Assembly: GCF_014163735.1 (NCBI RefSeq)
Contig: NZ_JACJDV010000022.1
Coordinates: 1 to 52,870, forward strand
Length of the DNA stretch: 52,870 bases
Reading direction: 5' to 3'
Source: Shewanella sp. SR44-3
GTDB taxonomy: Bacteria; Pseudomonadota; Gammaproteobacteria; Enterobacterales; Shewanellaceae
The translations under genes and the position numbers were made by a program. The notes under the pieces were generated by a model. It had not been told where the DNA came from. It worked only from the letters and a program-made list of their open reading frames with translations, and made no database searches. Positions within the stretch are counted from its first letter, which is position 1. Each line of letters begins with the position of its first letter. Below, piece by piece: positions 23,786 to 34,781 of the stretch.

Positions 23786-24355
23786 TTAAAAGCTTGAGCC
23801 CGGTTGCTGTAAAAACGCAGTTTCAGCAGCACTTGATGGGCGATTAAGAATGGCATTCCTATGGGGGTAGCGGCCAAACTGCTGGATAATGGCTTGATGC
23901 CTAAGCTCAAAGTCATAATTATTGCTGGCATATTGTTTGAATAACGGCACTGCTTGCTGGTGGATAACAACTGACTCACTGTGCATATAAGGCATCAGCA
24001 AAAATGGTGTTTGCACAGCCGTTAAGCGTGTTAAACAACCGGATAAAACCGCTTCTTGGGCCAAGATTAAGGCTTGGCCATCTGCAGAGAAAGCCATAGG
24101 GGTATCGCGATAAATATTACGGGTAAATTGATCTAATACAATAATTTCCGCTAAGCGACCTGTATCTGTGGTGCGCCATTGCCACAATTCTCCAGCCATA
24201 GCCTGATGCACTACCCCTTGATAGCGCTGACGCAGCATGGCATCAAACTGTAAATCTTTTTGCCACCATTGTTTGGGGCTTATTTCTTCAAACCAAAATT
24301 GCAGTATATCTTCAGGCCGTGGCAAGGATTGGGCTTGAGCACTTGAGTTTTGCAT
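23786..24355 (-). CDS. DUF924 family protein
   Basis: A 189-residue soluble protein with the DUF924 pattern: ILQFWFEEISPKQWWQKD at the N-terminus, AEIIVLDQFTRNIYRDTPMAFSAD in the middle, and FLLMPYMHSE plus FGRYPHRNAIL near the C-terminus. The fold is a helical repeat. The family is widespread but has no settled biochemical role. It is a single gene between two plus-strand units, with about 97 bases of non-coding DNA separating it from the stress gene. Confidence 0.9.
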   Translation of the reverse strand: MQNSSAQAQSLPRPEDILQFWFEEISPKQWWQKDLQFDAMLRQRYQGVVHQAMAGELWQWRTTDTGRLAEIIVLDQFTRNIYRDTPMAFSADGQALILAQEAVLSGCLTRLTAVQTPFLLMPYMHSESVVIHQQAVPLFKQYASNNYDFELRHQAIIQQFGRYPHRNAILNRPSSAAETAFLQQPGSSF

Positions 24356-24461
24356 GTTTGGCTCCGTTTGATAATGGGGTTCATTGTTGCTCTGGATTGG
24401 TATAGATTAACCTTAATTTAGCTTAAGACTACCCCAGTTTGGCAATAATAGGATGAATTGA

Positions 24462-24770
24462 GTGATCACTAAATCTCAGAGAGCATTTTACCGAAAATTG
24501 TATTTGGCCCATTTGATCAGTGAGGATAAACACAACCTGCTGAGTTTGCAGGCACTAACTCAGATGCCAAGACGCACTCTGCAAGACACCATGGCGGCGA
24601 TGGCCGATATAGGTATCGAGGTTGAATTTGTGCAGACTAAAGAGCGGCATAATGCCGGCTATTATCATTTATCTGATTGGGGGCCTATATGCAAAACGTG
24701 GCTGGCGATGCATTGGCTTGAAATTCAGCAGTCCCTCACCACTGAAGTGCCTTCAAGCGACAATGAATAA
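24462..24770 (+). CDS. Small winged-helix-like protein overlapping alkB
   Basis: The 102-residue protein starts MITKSQRAFYRKLYLAHLI and contains a winged-helix pattern (LLSLQALTQMPRRTLQDTMAAMADIGIEVEFVQ, then a wing-like RHNAGYYHLSDWGPI). It looks like the family of small winged-helix proteins labelled HTH_43; this name is from memory. Its stop overlaps the alkB start (8 bases), so the two are translated together. A regulatory or DNA-contacting role beside a DNA-repair enzyme is plausible but unproven. Confidence 0.78.
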   Translation: MITKSQRAFYRKLYLAHLISEDKHNLLSLQALTQMPRRTLQDTMAAMADIGIEVEFVQTKERHNAGYYHLSDWGPICKTWLAMHWLEIQQSLTTEVPSSDNE

Positions 24771-25485
24771 GCTTAAATTACCCCAATTGAACTCAAGCAA
24801 GGTGATGCACCATGCGTCATCACAGCAGACAAGCTTCAGCTTTGTCGATGAAGGTATGGATACGCCTAGATCTGGCAATAGTAAAGGTGCTGAAAATCCC
24901 ACCCAGAAGTCCCCGCCAGTGACTTGGCTTACGGGATTTTTAAGCTTTGAAGAGCAGCAGGCATTGATGGCTGATGCCAAGGGCTATCCTTTTGAACGTC
25001 CTGAAATCGAAGTTTATGGCAAGTTGCATCGCATTCCACGTCAGCAAGTGTGGTTTGCCGATGAAGATTGCAGTTATCGCTATGCCTCACTATTTGTCAG
25101 TCCCAATCCTTGGCCTAGATTATTAGCCAATTTAAGGCAAAGATTACAAGTCGAGTTAGGGCTTTGGTTCAATGGTGTATTAGTGAATTTGTATGCTAAT
25201 GGCCAAGAGACTGTGGGTTGGCACAGTGATGATGAAGCTGAAATTCGCAAGCCTTCAAGCATAGCTTCTATTAGTATCGGTGCGACGCGGGATTTTCAAA
25301 TTCGCCATAAACGCAGCCAAGAGACTTTTACCTTGCCTTTGGCTTCGGGGGACTTACTCATTATGCAGCCAGGCATGCAGCAAACTTGGCAACATGCAGT
25401 GCCTAGGCGAGCTAATGTTATGCAGCCAAGAATTAATCTGACATTTAGAGAGCTTATTCCCCAAGCGAGCAAAGCAAGTAAATAA
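24763..25485 (+). CDS. alkB: AlkB-type 2-oxoglutarate/Fe(II) dioxygenase (DNA alkylation repair)
   Basis: The ATG at 24763 overlaps the upstream stop, and the longer reading from 24622 is out of keeping with the family. The 240-residue enzyme has iron ligands His154 and Asp156 (WHSDDE) and His211 (WQHAVP), and the 2-oxoglutarate motif RINLTFR near the C-terminus. VNLYANGQETVGWHSDDE and ISIGATRDFQIRHK match the ALKBH2/3-like branch, which removes methyl groups from N1-adenine and N3-cytosine. The first 55 residues are low in conservation. No Ada gene is near. Confidence 0.9.
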   Translation: MNKLKLPQLNSSKVMHHASSQQTSFSFVDEGMDTPRSGNSKGAENPTQKSPPVTWLTGFLSFEEQQALMADAKGYPFERPEIEVYGKLHRIPRQQVWFADEDCSYRYASLFVSPNPWPRLLANLRQRLQVELGLWFNGVLVNLYANGQETVGWHSDDEAEIRKPSSIASISIGATRDFQIRHKRSQETFTLPLASGDLLIMQPGMQQTWQHAVPRRANVMQPRINLTFRELIPQASKASK

Positions 25486-25615
25486 AACAGTGCTTTTAAC
25501 TTTGGTTGATATTAATGATTTGCGCACAAGGTAGCATTCAAAGTGACAAGGTTTGATTTTTTAGCTCTTAATAAGTACTCTTCGTGGTTCATATGCCCTT
25601 TCAAACGAGTTTGCC

Positions 25616-25915
25616 ATGAGCACTGAGCAAGTTATAACTGAGAAGTTGAGTCAGTTTTTTAATCCTGAGCACTTAGATGTACTCAATGAGAGTCATCGCC
25701 ATCATGTGCCACCTAACTCAGAAACCCATTTTAAAGTCGTTATTGTCAGCGACACATTTGCTGATAAACGGCCATTGACTCGCCATAGGGAAGTTAATCA
25801 AGTGTTAGCCTTTGAGCTTGAAAATGGCGTGCATGCCTTATCCATTAATACTTATACCCAAGCTGAGTGGCAAGCGCTCGATGCCGTGCCGCGCACCCCA
25901 AATTGCAAAGGCTAG
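25616..25915 (+). CDS. bolA: BolA family protein
   Basis: A 99-residue protein with the class-I BolA fold: EHLDVLNESHRHHVPPNSETHFKVVIVSDTF, then RHREVNQVLAFELENGVHALSINTYTQAEW. The conserved His/Cys region used with monothiol glutaredoxins to bind an iron-sulphur cluster is represented by the HRHHV histidines and the RHRxVNxxL helix. In enterobacteria BolA affects cell shape, envelope and stress response. A terminator follows at 25937. Confidence 0.94.
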   Translation: MSTEQVITEKLSQFFNPEHLDVLNESHRHHVPPNSETHFKVVIVSDTFADKRPLTRHREVNQVLAFELENGVHALSINTYTQAEWQALDAVPRTPNCKG

Positions 25916-25936
25916 CGCCTTAAGTATCAACCCATT

Positions 25937-26607
<671 letters not shown>

Positions 26608-26705
26608 CTTCATTGTTAAAAAACAATTACCTTTGCGATTTAAACGCCTATAATTTTCATGGCGATAGCAAGGCAATTGGGGTAAAATGCGCGCGACCAG
26701 CGTGA

Positions 26706-26717
26706 TTGCGATCGCAA
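26706..26717. promoter_or_regulatory. Palindrome upstream of nqrA
   Basis: TTGCGATCGCAA is a perfect 12-bp palindrome 111 bases before the nqrA start, in the only sizeable non-coding gap ahead of the operon. It may be a repressor site; no known regulator consensus was matched. Confidence 0.35.
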
Positions 26718-26827
26718 ATGAGTAAATAAATCTGCGCTAGCTCAATACCGAAGTGTTTGTAAACATTTTGTTTTTTTGGGTAGGAACGCGGCGCATTGTC
26801 TTTCCTTCAAACGTAGTGCTTGTGGAT

Positions 26828-28162
26828 ATGATTACAATTAAGAAAGGATTGGAACTGCCTATAACAGGCGGACCAGAGCAAGTTATCCATAATGGCCCAG
26901 CCATTAACCATGTAGCTACATTGGGTGAAGAGTATATTGGCTTACGTCCAACGATGAAAATCAAAGTGGGCGATAAAGTACAAAAGGGCCAGGTTCTTTT
27001 TGAAGATAAAAAGAATTTAGGCGTTAAATATACGGCTTTAGCCAGTGGTACTATTTTAGAAATTAATCGAGGCGCAAAACGCGTACTTCAGTCAGTTGTA
27101 ATTGCCGTTGAAGGTGACGATAGTGTCGCGTTTTCTAAGCATGATGCTGGCTCGTTGGCCACGTTAGATGCACAGTTAATCCGTAATAATCTGATAGATT
27201 CAGGTTTGTGGACTGCTTTGCGTACCCGCCCATTCAGTAGAGTCCCTGCTGTCGATGCGACAGCAGCCGGTATTTTCGTTACTGCAATCGACACTCAACC
27301 ATTGGCGGCTGATCCTGCAGTGGTAATTGCCGAGCATAAAGACGATTTTGCCAATGGCCTAACCTTACTCGCTAGACTCACAGAGGGTAAAGTTTTCCTC
27401 TGTAAAGCACCGGGTGCAGATATTCCTGCAGCTAATGCACAAGTCGAAGAGTTCGCGGGTATCCACCCAGCAGGTTTAGTGGGCACGCACATCCATAACC
27501 TTTTTCCTGCTTCTGCTAAACGCAGTGTTTGGCATATCGGTTATCAAGATGTGATCGCCTTTGGTCAGCTATTCACTCAAGGTGTGTTAAATACTGAGCG
27601 TGTATTTGCTATCGGTGGACCGAAAGCTAAACAGCCACGTCTTATACGTAGTCGTTTAGGTGCAAGCCTTGTTGAGCTGATGAGTGATGAAACAGAAGCT
27701 GGCGACGTGCGTGTTATTTCAGGTTCAGTGCTAAATGGTCGTACTGCAACAGGCGTTCATGCCTATATGGGACGCTACCATCAGCAGATCACTGTGCTAG
27801 AAGAAGGGCGTGAGCAAGAGTTCTTCGGCTGGGCTATGCCTGGAGCTGAAAAATTCTCTATTACTCGTTCATTCCTAAGCCATTTAAGTCCTTCTCGTTT
27901 ATTTAATATGACGACAAGCACGGGTGGTTCAGAACGTGCCATGGTACCTATTGGCAACTATGAACGTGTGATGCCATTAGACGTGCTACCGACATTATTA
28001 TTGAGAGATTTACTTTCAGGTGATTTTGACAGCGCAGTAACACTTGGCGCATTAGAACTCGATGAAGAAGATTTGGCGTTATGTACTTTCGTGTGTCCTG
28101 GTAAGTATGACTACGGTTCATATTTACGCGACTGTCTAGATACGATCGTGAGGGAAGGCTAA
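26828..28162 (+). CDS. nqrA: Na+-translocating NADH:quinone reductase subunit A
   Basis: The ATG at 26828 gives the family start [18 protein letters not shown]; the reading from 26753 adds an unsupported leader. The 444-residue subunit lies on the cytoplasmic side of the complex and contacts NqrB near the quinone site. [16 protein letters not shown] (lipoyl-like) and [24 protein letters not shown] are typical. Its last base is the first base of the nqrB start region, so the six subunit genes are tightly joined. Confidence 0.97.
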   Translation: MITIKKGLELPITGGPEQVIHNGPAINHVATLGEEYIGLRPTMKIKVGDKVQKGQVLFEDKKNLGVKYTALASGTILEINRGAKRVLQSVVIAVEGDDSVAFSKHDAGSLATLDAQLIRNNLIDSGLWTALRTRPFSRVPAVDATAAGIFVTAIDTQPLAADPAVVIAEHKDDFANGLTLLARLTEGKVFLCKAPGADIPAANAQVEEFAGIHPAGLVGTHIHNLFPASAKRSVWHIGYQDVIAFGQLFTQGVLNTERVFAIGGPKAKQPRLIRSRLGASLVELMSDETEAGDVRVISGSVLNGRTATGVHAYMGRYHQQITVLEEGREQEFFGWAMPGAEKFSITRSFLSHLSPSRLFNMTTSTGGSERAMVPIGNYERVMPLDVLPTLLLRDLLSGDFDSAVTLGALELDEEDLALCTFVCPGKYDYGSYLRDCLDTIVREG

Positions 28163-29361
28163 TGGGCTTGAAAGATTTTTTCAAACGTATTGAACCCCAA
28201 TTTGAAAAGGGTGGGAAATACGAGAAGTGGTATGCGCTTTTTGAAGCCGTTTACACGGGTTTTTATACCCCAGGTAAGGTGAATAAAGGCACTACCCATG
28301 TACGTGATAATTTAGACTTAAAACGTATGATGATTACCGTTTGGGCTTGCGCCTTACCTGCCATGTTTTTTGGTATGTATAACGTAGGTTTTCAAGCACA
28401 AGAAGCATTAGCCGCAGGCTTTGCTGTGCCAGATGTGTGGCAAACTAGCCTATTTGGCATGTTTGGTACTGAACTGACTGCAACCTCAGGTATTCCAGCC
28501 TTACTTTGGTACGGCATGTGTTTCTTTCTGCCTATTTATGCCGTGACATTTGCTGTCGGTGGTATTTGGGAAGTGCTATTTGCGGCTGTTCGAGGCCATG
28601 AAGTTAACGAAGGTTTCTTCGTGACTTCAATCCTGTTTGCATTAACCTTACCTGCAACTATCCCATTGTGGATGGTGGCATTAGGTATCACCTTTGGTGT
28701 GGTTATCGCGAAGGAAGTCTTCGGTGGTACAGGGCGTAACTTCTTAAACCCAGCATTAGCAGGCCGTGCTTTCTTGTTCTTCGCTTACCCGCTAAACATG
28801 TCTGGCGACACCTCTTGGGTGGTTGCAGACGGTTTCTCTGGTGCGACGCACTTAAGCCAAGCAGCCCAAGGCACCTTAGATTATTCGCTTAATCAAGACT
28901 GGTGGAATGCTTTCCTAGGTTTCATTCCTGGTTCTGTGGGTGAAGTATCGACCTTAGCGATTTTGCTCGGTGGCTTAGTGATTATCTACACCCGTATCGC
29001 GTCATGGCGCATCGTGGGTGGGGTATTACTGGGTATGATGGCGGTTGCTTTCCTATTGAATACGATTGGAAGTGATACTAACCCTATGTTTGCTATGCCG
29101 TGGTACTGGCACTTAGTCTTAGGTGGTTTTGCTTTTGGTATGATGTTTATGGCGACAGACCCAGTGTCAGCGTCATTCACTAATAAAGCAAAATGGGGCT
29201 ATGGTTTCCTAATTGGTGCAATGGCGGTGTTTATCCGTGTGATTAACCCTGCATTCCCAGAAGGCATGATGCTGGCAATTTTGTTTGCTAACTTATTTGC
29301 GCCACTGTTCGACCATTTTGTGGTCCAGGCAAATATCAAGCGGAGGATCGCTCGTGGCTAG
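28162..29361 (+). CDS. nqrB: Na+-translocating NADH:quinone reductase subunit B
   Basis: A 399-residue membrane subunit with about ten spans that holds riboflavin, a covalent FMN and the main sodium path. The flavinylation motif SGATHLS places the FMN threonine at residue 229 (the counterpart of Thr236 in Vibrio cholerae). [24 protein letters not shown] is a family signature. The ApbE protein encoded downstream attaches the FMN. The stop overlaps the GTG start of nqrC. Confidence 0.97.
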   Translation: MGLKDFFKRIEPQFEKGGKYEKWYALFEAVYTGFYTPGKVNKGTTHVRDNLDLKRMMITVWACALPAMFFGMYNVGFQAQEALAAGFAVPDVWQTSLFGMFGTELTATSGIPALLWYGMCFFLPIYAVTFAVGGIWEVLFAAVRGHEVNEGFFVTSILFALTLPATIPLWMVALGITFGVVIAKEVFGGTGRNFLNPALAGRAFLFFAYPLNMSGDTSWVVADGFSGATHLSQAAQGTLDYSLNQDWWNAFLGFIPGSVGEVSTLAILLGGLVIIYTRIASWRIVGGVLLGMMAVAFLLNTIGSDTNPMFAMPWYWHLVLGGFAFGMMFMATDPVSASFTNKAKWGYGFLIGAMAVFIRVINPAFPEGMMLAILFANLFAPLFDHFVVQANIKRRIARG

Positions 29362-30151
29362 TAATAAAGATTCGTTCGGAAGAACGCTATTTATCGTTGT
29401 TGGCTTATGCTTAATCTGCTCTATTTTTGTATCGACAGCAGCGGTAGTGCTAAAGCCAACCCAACAAGAAAACAAATTGCTTGATAAGCAAAAATACATT
29501 CTTGAAGCAGCAGGTTTAATCAACACTAAGCAAGAAAAAGTGTCTAAGGCTCAAATTCAAGAGACTTATACGCGTCTAGTGACGGCAAAAGTGGTTGAAC
29601 TTGCTAGTGGTGACTATGTGGAAGGTATTGATGGTAATACCTTTGATATGGAAAAAGCCACTCGCGACCCAAGCCGTTCATTCAAACCTGAGAACGACAT
29701 TGCCTCGGTTAAACGTGTTGCTAACCGTGCGGTTATCTACTTAGTTAATGATGACGCTGGCAACCTTAAAACAGTCATTATGCCTGTTAAAGGTTATGGT
29801 CTTTGGTCAACTATGTTTGCTTTCTTGGCGGTATCACCTGATATGAACACAGTGCAAAGCTTAGTTTACTATGACTTTACTGGTTCTGGTGAAACACCTG
29901 GCCTTGGCGGCGAAGTGCAAAATCCTAAGTGGATTGCTAAGTGGACTGATAAGAAACTTTATGATGAGCAAGGTAACTTGGCCATCAAGGTGACTAAGAA
30001 TCCAGCTATCGCCAATTCGGTACACGGTGTAGATGCGCTATCAGGTGCGACATTAACCAGTAATGGTGTTCAGCACTCGTTGGATTTCTGGTTAGGCAAA
30101 GAAGGCTTTGCACGCTTTATTGAGAAGGCACGTAACGGAGGGCTAAGTTAA
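29354..30151 (+). CDS. nqrC: Na+-translocating NADH:quinone reductase subunit C
   Basis: The GTG at 29354 is preceded by GGAGG and overlaps the end of nqrB by 8 bases. The 265-residue subunit has one N-terminal span (about 10-32) and a periplasmic FMN-binding domain. The flavinylation motif SGATLTSNG puts the covalent FMN on Thr233. [16 protein letters not shown] is the other conserved block. It passes electrons between NqrB and the NqrD/E centre. Confidence 0.96.
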   Translation: MASNKDSFGRTLFIVVGLCLICSIFVSTAAVVLKPTQQENKLLDKQKYILEAAGLINTKQEKVSKAQIQETYTRLVTAKVVELASGDYVEGIDGNTFDMEKATRDPSRSFKPENDIASVKRVANRAVIYLVNDDAGNLKTVIMPVKGYGLWSTMFAFLAVSPDMNTVQSLVYYDFTGSGETPGLGGEVQNPKWIAKWTDKKLYDEQGNLAIKVTKNPAIANSVHGVDALSGATLTSNGVQHSLDFWLGKEGFARFIEKARNGGLS

Positions 30152-30783
30152 TGGCCGATGTTAAAGAACTGAAACAGGTTCTCACTGGACCTATCATCAA
30201 TAACAACCCCATTGCTTTGCAAATTTTGGGTGTGTGTAGTGCGCTTGCTGTTACCAGTAAAATGGAAACAGCCTTGGTAATGACACTGGCGTTAACAGTA
30301 GTAACAGCGTTTTCAAACCTGTTTATTTCGTTAATCCGTAATCATATTCCAAGCAGCGTGCGTATTATCGTGCAAATGACGATTATTGCGTCTTTGGTTA
30401 TCGTGGTTGATCAAGTCCTTCAAGCTTATGCCTATGAAATTGCTAAGCAATTATCGGTATTTGTCGGACTTATCATTACTAACTGTATCGTAATGGGTCG
30501 TGCTGAAGCGTATGCGATGAAAACACCGCCTATGATGAGCTTTATGGATGGTATCGGTAATGGTTTAGGCTATGGCGCAATTTTGCTAGGCGTTGGCTTC
30601 TTCCGTGAACTATTCGGTAACGGTTCATTATTCGGTATCGAAATCCTCAGCAAAATCTCTGATGGTGGTTGGTATCAGCCAAACGGTCTGTTGCTACTTC
30701 CTCCAAGTGCGTTCTTCTTGATCGGTGGTTTGATCTGGGTGATCCGTACCTATAAACCAGAGCAAGTAGAAGCAAAAGGGTAA
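30151..30783 (+). CDS. nqrD: Na+-translocating NADH:quinone reductase subunit D
   Basis: A 210-residue protein with six membrane spans, related to NqrE and to RnfE. With NqrE it forms an inverted pair holding a 2Fe-2S cluster at the symmetry axis; the cysteines in [15 protein letters not shown] and [18 protein letters not shown] are the likely ligands. Its start overlaps the nqrC stop by one base. Confidence 0.96.
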   Translation: MADVKELKQVLTGPIINNNPIALQILGVCSALAVTSKMETALVMTLALTVVTAFSNLFISLIRNHIPSSVRIIVQMTIIASLVIVVDQVLQAYAYEIAKQLSVFVGLIITNCIVMGRAEAYAMKTPPMMSFMDGIGNGLGYGAILLGVGFFRELFGNGSLFGIEILSKISDGGWYQPNGLLLLPPSAFFLIGGLIWVIRTYKPEQVEAKG

Positions 30784-30788
30784 GCGAA

Positions 30789-31397
30789 ATGGAACATTAT
30801 ATTAGTTTATTAATTCGCTCTGTCTTCATTGAAAACATGGCGTTATCCTTCTTCTTAGGTATGTGTACTTTTTTAGCTGTGTCTAAGAAAGTCACCACTG
30901 CGATGGGATTGGGTGTGGCTGTAATCGTAGTACTTGCGATTTCAGTGCCTGCAAACCAAATCATCTACCAAGGTATTTTAGCGCCAGGCGCGTTAGCTTG
31001 GGCTGGCGTACCGGATGCAGATTTGAGCTTCTTGAAGTTCATTACCTTCATCGGTGTTATTGCGGCATTAGTGCAAATTTTGGAAATGACCTTAGATAAG
31101 TACTTTCCGCCTTTGTACAACGCTTTAGGTATCTTCTTACCTCTTATCACAGTGAACTGTGCCATTTTCGGCGCGGTGGCTTTCATGGTTGAGCGTGATT
31201 ACAACCTGACTGAAAGTTTAGTGTTTGGTGTAGGTTCCGGTATCGGCTGGGCATTAGCTATTGTGCTACTGGCTGCTGTTCGCGAAAAGATGAAGTATTC
31301 TGATGTGCCAAATGGGCTACGTGGTTTAGGTATTACCTTTATCTCAGCAGGTCTTATGGCATTAGGTTTCATGTCGTTCTCAGGTGTGTCTCTTTAA
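30789..31397 (+). CDS. nqrE: Na+-translocating NADH:quinone reductase subunit E
   Basis: A 202-residue, six-span partner of NqrD. Cysteines in [15 protein letters not shown] and [15 protein letters not shown] match the cluster-ligand positions of the pair. It begins 5 bases after nqrD. Confidence 0.96.
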   Translation: MEHYISLLIRSVFIENMALSFFLGMCTFLAVSKKVTTAMGLGVAVIVVLAISVPANQIIYQGILAPGALAWAGVPDADLSFLKFITFIGVIAALVQILEMTLDKYFPPLYNALGIFLPLITVNCAIFGAVAFMVERDYNLTESLVFGVGSGIGWALAIVLLAAVREKMKYSDVPNGLRGLGITFISAGLMALGFMSFSGVSL

Positions 31398-31443
31398 GAG
31401 GCGCGCTTACGGCATATTAAATTGAACCTTTAAGGATAAGTTA

Positions 31444-32670
31444 ATGTTAGAAGTCTATCTAGGCGTAGGTATGTTCACCGCCATTGTCTTAGTCTTAGTC
31501 TTAGTGATTTTATTCGCTAAATCTAAGCTAGTAGCAAGCGGTGATATTACCATTGGCATCAATGGTGATGCAGACAAAGCGATTAAAACCGGTGCGGGCG
31601 GCAAGTTACTTGGCGCATTGGCCAATAACGGTATTTTCGTTTCGAGTGCATGTGGTGGCGGTGGTTCATGTGGCCAATGTCGTGTGCACATTAAGTCAGG
31701 TGGTGGTGATATTCTGCCAACTGAACTTGATCACATCAGCAAAGGTGAAGCACGTGCCGGCTGTCGTCTTTCATGTCAGGTTAATGTTAAATCTGATATG
31801 GAAATCGAACTTGATGAAGAAATTTTCGGCATCAAAAAGTGGGAATGTGAAGTTATCTCTAATGATAACAAAGCGACCTTCATTAAAGAGCTTAAGTTAC
31901 AGATCCCCGATGGCGAATCTGTACCGTTCCGTGCCGGTGGCTATATTCAAATTGAAGCCCCAGCTCACCATGTGAAATATGCTGATTTCGACGTACCAGC
32001 AAAATACCGTGGCGATTGGGAACACTTTGGTTTCTTCAAACTTGAATCAAAAGTTGATGAAGAAACCATTCGTGCATACTCTATGGCTAATTACCCTGAA
32101 GAGTTTGGCATCATAATGCTGAACGTGCGTATTGCTACGCCACCACCACGTAACTTAACCCTGCCTTGTGGCAAGATGTCTTCGTACATCTGGAGCTTAA
32201 AAGCGGGTGATAAAGTGACAATTTCAGGTCCATTTGGTGAGTTCTTTGCTAAAGATACCGATGCTGAAATGGTATTTGTCGGTGGTGGTGCCGGTATGGC
32301 GCCAATGCGTTCACACATTTTCGATCAGCTAAAGCGTCTTAAGTCTAAGCGTAAGATGAGTTTCTGGTACGGTGCACGTTCTAAGCGTGAAATGTTCTAC
32401 GTTGAAGATTTTGATGGCCTAGCGGCAGAAAATGAAAACTTCAACTGGCATGTTGCTCTGTCAGATCCACAAGCTGAAGATGAGTGGACGGGTTACACAG
32501 GTTTTATTCATAACGTATTGTATGAAAACTACTTACGTGACCATGATGCACCAGAAGATTGTGAATTCTATATGTGTGGTCCACCAATGATGAACGCCGC
32601 TGTGATCAGCATGCTGAAAGACCTTGGTGTTGAAGATGAAAACATCTTATTGGATGACTTCGGCGGTTAA
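31444..32670 (+). CDS. nqrF: Na+-translocating NADH:quinone reductase subunit F
   Basis: The 408-residue NADH-oxidising subunit. One N-terminal span (about 4-25) is followed by a 2Fe-2S ferredoxin domain with Cys70, Cys76, Cys79 and Cys111. The FAD domain comes next, with [11 protein letters not shown] and [26 protein letters not shown]. Last is the NADH domain with [18 protein letters not shown] and [12 protein letters not shown]. It starts the electron path that drives sodium export and ends the six-gene run. Confidence 0.97.
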   Translation: MLEVYLGVGMFTAIVLVLVLVILFAKSKLVASGDITIGINGDADKAIKTGAGGKLLGALANNGIFVSSACGGGGSCGQCRVHIKSGGGDILPTELDHISKGEARAGCRLSCQVNVKSDMEIELDEEIFGIKKWECEVISNDNKATFIKELKLQIPDGESVPFRAGGYIQIEAPAHHVKYADFDVPAKYRGDWEHFGFFKLESKVDEETIRAYSMANYPEEFGIIMLNVRIATPPPRNLTLPCGKMSSYIWSLKAGDKVTISGPFGEFFAKDTDAEMVFVGGGAGMAPMRSHIFDQLKRLKSKRKMSFWYGARSKREMFYVEDFDGLAAENENFNWHVALSDPQAEDEWTGYTGFIHNVLYENYLRDHDAPEDCEFYMCGPPMMNAAVISMLKDLGVEDENILLDDFGG

Positions 32671-32697
32671 TCTTTAGCCCTAGTTATCTATGAAAAC

Positions 32698-32756
32698 AAA
32701 ATTGCAGTCTTGTTGAGGTTCTGGTGACAGAATATTCACAAGCTGCAATTTTTTTA
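32698..32756 (+). terminator. Terminator-like stem after nqrF
   Basis: AAATTGCAGTCTTGT pairs with ACAAGCTGCAATTT (one bulged T), an inner TTCTG/CAGAA stem closes the loop, and a run of T follows. It lies between nqrF and apbE, so it may lower rather than abolish read-through to the maturation genes. Confidence 0.8.
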
Positions 32757-32776
32757 TCAGAGAGATCCTCCCTATT

Positions 32777-33802
32777 ATGATTACTTCTCACTTAAAAAGC
32801 CTTGGTCTACTTGCCATGATTTGGCTTGTCAGTGCCTGTAGCCAACCCAATGAAGTGATTGCCTTATCTGGTAACACTATGGGAACGACTTACAATATTA
32901 AGCTTAATGCCCATGATGGTTTGCTGGAGGCTAAAGCCTTACAAGCTGAAATTGATTTGGCGTTAGAGCAAGTAAACGACCAGATGTCTACCTATAGAAA
33001 GACCTCTGAATTGTCACAGTTCAATCAGTTAGCCAATGGTGAAGCCGTTCAAGTATCAAGTGATACGATTAAAGTCATCACAGAAGGCAAGCGTTTGCAC
33101 GAGCTTACTTCAGGTGCGCTGGATATCACTTTAGGGCCTTTAGTAAATATCTGGGGATTTGGTCCTGATAAAAAACCACTCACACTCCCCACAGATGATG
33201 CTATTGCAGCTGTCAGAGTAAAGACGGGGATGGATGGTTTTTCCATTCAAGTGTCAGAGGGGCAAGCTTCACTACTTAAGAAAAAAGACGGTTTATATAT
33301 TGATTTATCAGCAATAGCTAAAGGCTTTGGAGTCGACAAAATAGCAAGCCTATTAGATCAACATAAGGTCAGCGGTTATTTGGTTGAGATAGGCGGCGAG
33401 CTTAGAATTAAAGGCACTAAAACAGATAAAAGCCCTTGGCGAATCGCCATCGAGCAGCCAACAACTGATGGCCGTGAGATCCAGCAAGTGATAACCCCCG
33501 GCACTATGGGCTTAGCAACTTCTGGTGATTATCGTAATTACTTTGAAGATGAAGGCCAGCGTTTCTCGCACCTTATTGATCCTCGTAGCGGCAAACCTAT
33601 TAAGCATACATTAGCCTCAGTAACAGTGCTGCATCCTGAATGCATGACCGCCGATGGTTTAGCAACGGCTATGATGGTGTTAGGTACACAAGCATCATTG
33701 GCACTTGCCAAAGAGCAAAATTTAGCAATAATGCTGATTGAGAAGCAGCAACAAGGTTTTCAGGTCTTCTACAGTGAAGCCTTTAAAGCGTATGTAAACT
33801 AG
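32777..33802 (+). CDS. apbE: FAD:protein FMN transferase
   Basis: A 341-residue lipoprotein (lipobox LVSACSQP, cysteine at about residue 21) that takes FMN from FAD and links it to threonine in NqrB and NqrC. Family marks: GNTMGTTYNIKL, SGALDITLGPLVNIWGFGP, LYIDLSAIAKGFGVDKIA, VEIGGELRIKG and the magnesium-binding TADGLATAMMVLG. Its position directly after nqr supports that role. Confidence 0.95.
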   Translation: MITSHLKSLGLLAMIWLVSACSQPNEVIALSGNTMGTTYNIKLNAHDGLLEAKALQAEIDLALEQVNDQMSTYRKTSELSQFNQLANGEAVQVSSDTIKVITEGKRLHELTSGALDITLGPLVNIWGFGPDKKPLTLPTDDAIAAVRVKTGMDGFSIQVSEGQASLLKKKDGLYIDLSAIAKGFGVDKIASLLDQHKVSGYLVEIGGELRIKGTKTDKSPWRIAIEQPTTDGREIQQVITPGTMGLATSGDYRNYFEDEGQRFSHLIDPRSGKPIKHTLASVTVLHPECMTADGLATAMMVLGTQASLALAKEQNLAIMLIEKQQQGFQVFYSEAFKAYVN

Positions 33803-33815
33803 CTGGAGCAGAGTA

Positions 33816-34040
33816 ATGAGCACATTTATCGCGACATTCGTAGTATTAATGGTGTTTTTTTTATTGATGTCGGTTGGCTATCTGGTCAAAAAGAAAGCTG
33901 TTGAGGGAAGTTGTGGTGGTCTGGGTGTCTTGGGCATTGAAAAAGCCTGCGATTGCGACGATCCCTGTGATAAGCGCAAGCGCCGTCTCGCCAAGGAAGA
34001 AGAGCGCAACGAAAAGCTCGCCAAGAATCGCATTATTTAA
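33816..34040 (+). CDS. nqrM: NqrM, Na+-NQR maturation protein
   Basis: A 74-residue protein with one N-terminal span (about 5-24) and four cysteines in SCGGLGVLGIEKACDCDDPC, followed by a basic tail. NqrM proteins are needed to place iron between NqrD and NqrE. It starts 13 bases after apbE with GGAG, so the pair forms an operon. A terminator follows. Confidence 0.95.
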   Translation: MSTFIATFVVLMVFFLLMSVGYLVKKKAVEGSCGGLGVLGIEKACDCDDPCDKRKRRLAKEEERNEKLAKNRII

Positions 34041-34074
34041 CGACGTGTTAACGACTTAACCATTTCTAGTCAAT

Positions 34075-34100
34075 AAAAAGCCTGCTTGCAGGCTTTTTTT
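34075..34100 (+). terminator. Terminator after nqrM
   Basis: Perfect 11-bp stem AAAAAGCCTGC/GCAGGCTTTTT with a TT loop. Confidence 0.92.
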
Positions 34101-34136
34101 ATTAGTAGTGAATAAGAACCATCTAAAAAGCTGAGT

Positions 34137-34155
34137 GTTAATGATAATGGTTATC
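34137..34155. promoter_or_regulatory. Fur box upstream of the bacterioferritin genes
   Basis: GTTAATGATAATGGTTATC matches the 19-base Fur consensus at 16 positions. It lies 103 bases before the first bacterioferritin start, so iron control of the pair is likely. Direct or indirect activation by Fur is known for such genes, so the sign of control cannot be told. Confidence 0.78.
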
Positions 34156-34257
34156 ACTATTTAAGCTTATGAAAATAAACGATATTTGCTTATTTCTCTA
34201 ACCTGTATTATCCTATTCGATATTGATTTTGATCACAATTCTCCCTAAGGACAGCAA

Positions 34258-34728
34258 ATGAAAGGCCATCCTAAAGTTATTAGCCAGTTAAACCGCATAC
34301 TTACCTGTGAATTAACTGCGATTAATCAGTATTTTCTTCACGCCCGTATGTTCAAACATTGGGGGCTTGAAAAGCTCAATGAGAAAGAATACAAAAAATC
34401 TATTCAAGATATGAAGCACGCAGACAAGTTGATTGAGCGAGTGCTATTCCTTGAAGGTTTGCCAAATCTGCAGCAGCTAGACAAGTTGAGAATAGGTGAA
34501 CACTGTCAAGAAATGCTCGATTGCGATCTAACTATGGTGGCTGAACAACTTGTGGCACTCAGAGAAGCAATTAAATTATGCGAAGCTGAGCGCGATTACG
34601 TTAGCCGTGATTTGCTTGAAGATGTATTAGAAGATGAAGAAGAACATTTGGATTGGATTGAATCTCAAAATGAGCTTATCAAACAAACAGGTATTCAAAA
34701 TTATCTACAGTCACAGATAACCGATTAA
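34258..34728 (+). CDS. bfr: Bacterioferritin subunit with haem ligand but altered ferroxidase site
   Basis: A 156-residue ferritin-like four-helix protein of the 24-subunit iron store. By alignment to Escherichia coli Bfr it keeps Glu18, haem-ligand Met52, His54, Glu127 and His130. It has Asp for Glu51 (SIQDMKHAD) and Val for Glu94 (DLTMVAEQ), so the di-iron oxidation site is probably impaired. It is followed 53 bases later by a second subunit with the opposite pattern, and the two likely form a mixed shell. Confidence 0.93.
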   Translation: MKGHPKVISQLNRILTCELTAINQYFLHARMFKHWGLEKLNEKEYKKSIQDMKHADKLIERVLFLEGLPNLQQLDKLRIGEHCQEMLDCDLTMVAEQLVALREAIKLCEAERDYVSRDLLEDVLEDEEEHLDWIESQNELIKQTGIQNYLQSQITD

Positions 34729-34781
34729 ACAATCGACTACATTCTTGACTAAACCCTTGAATACTTAATAAGGAGTCAGCC

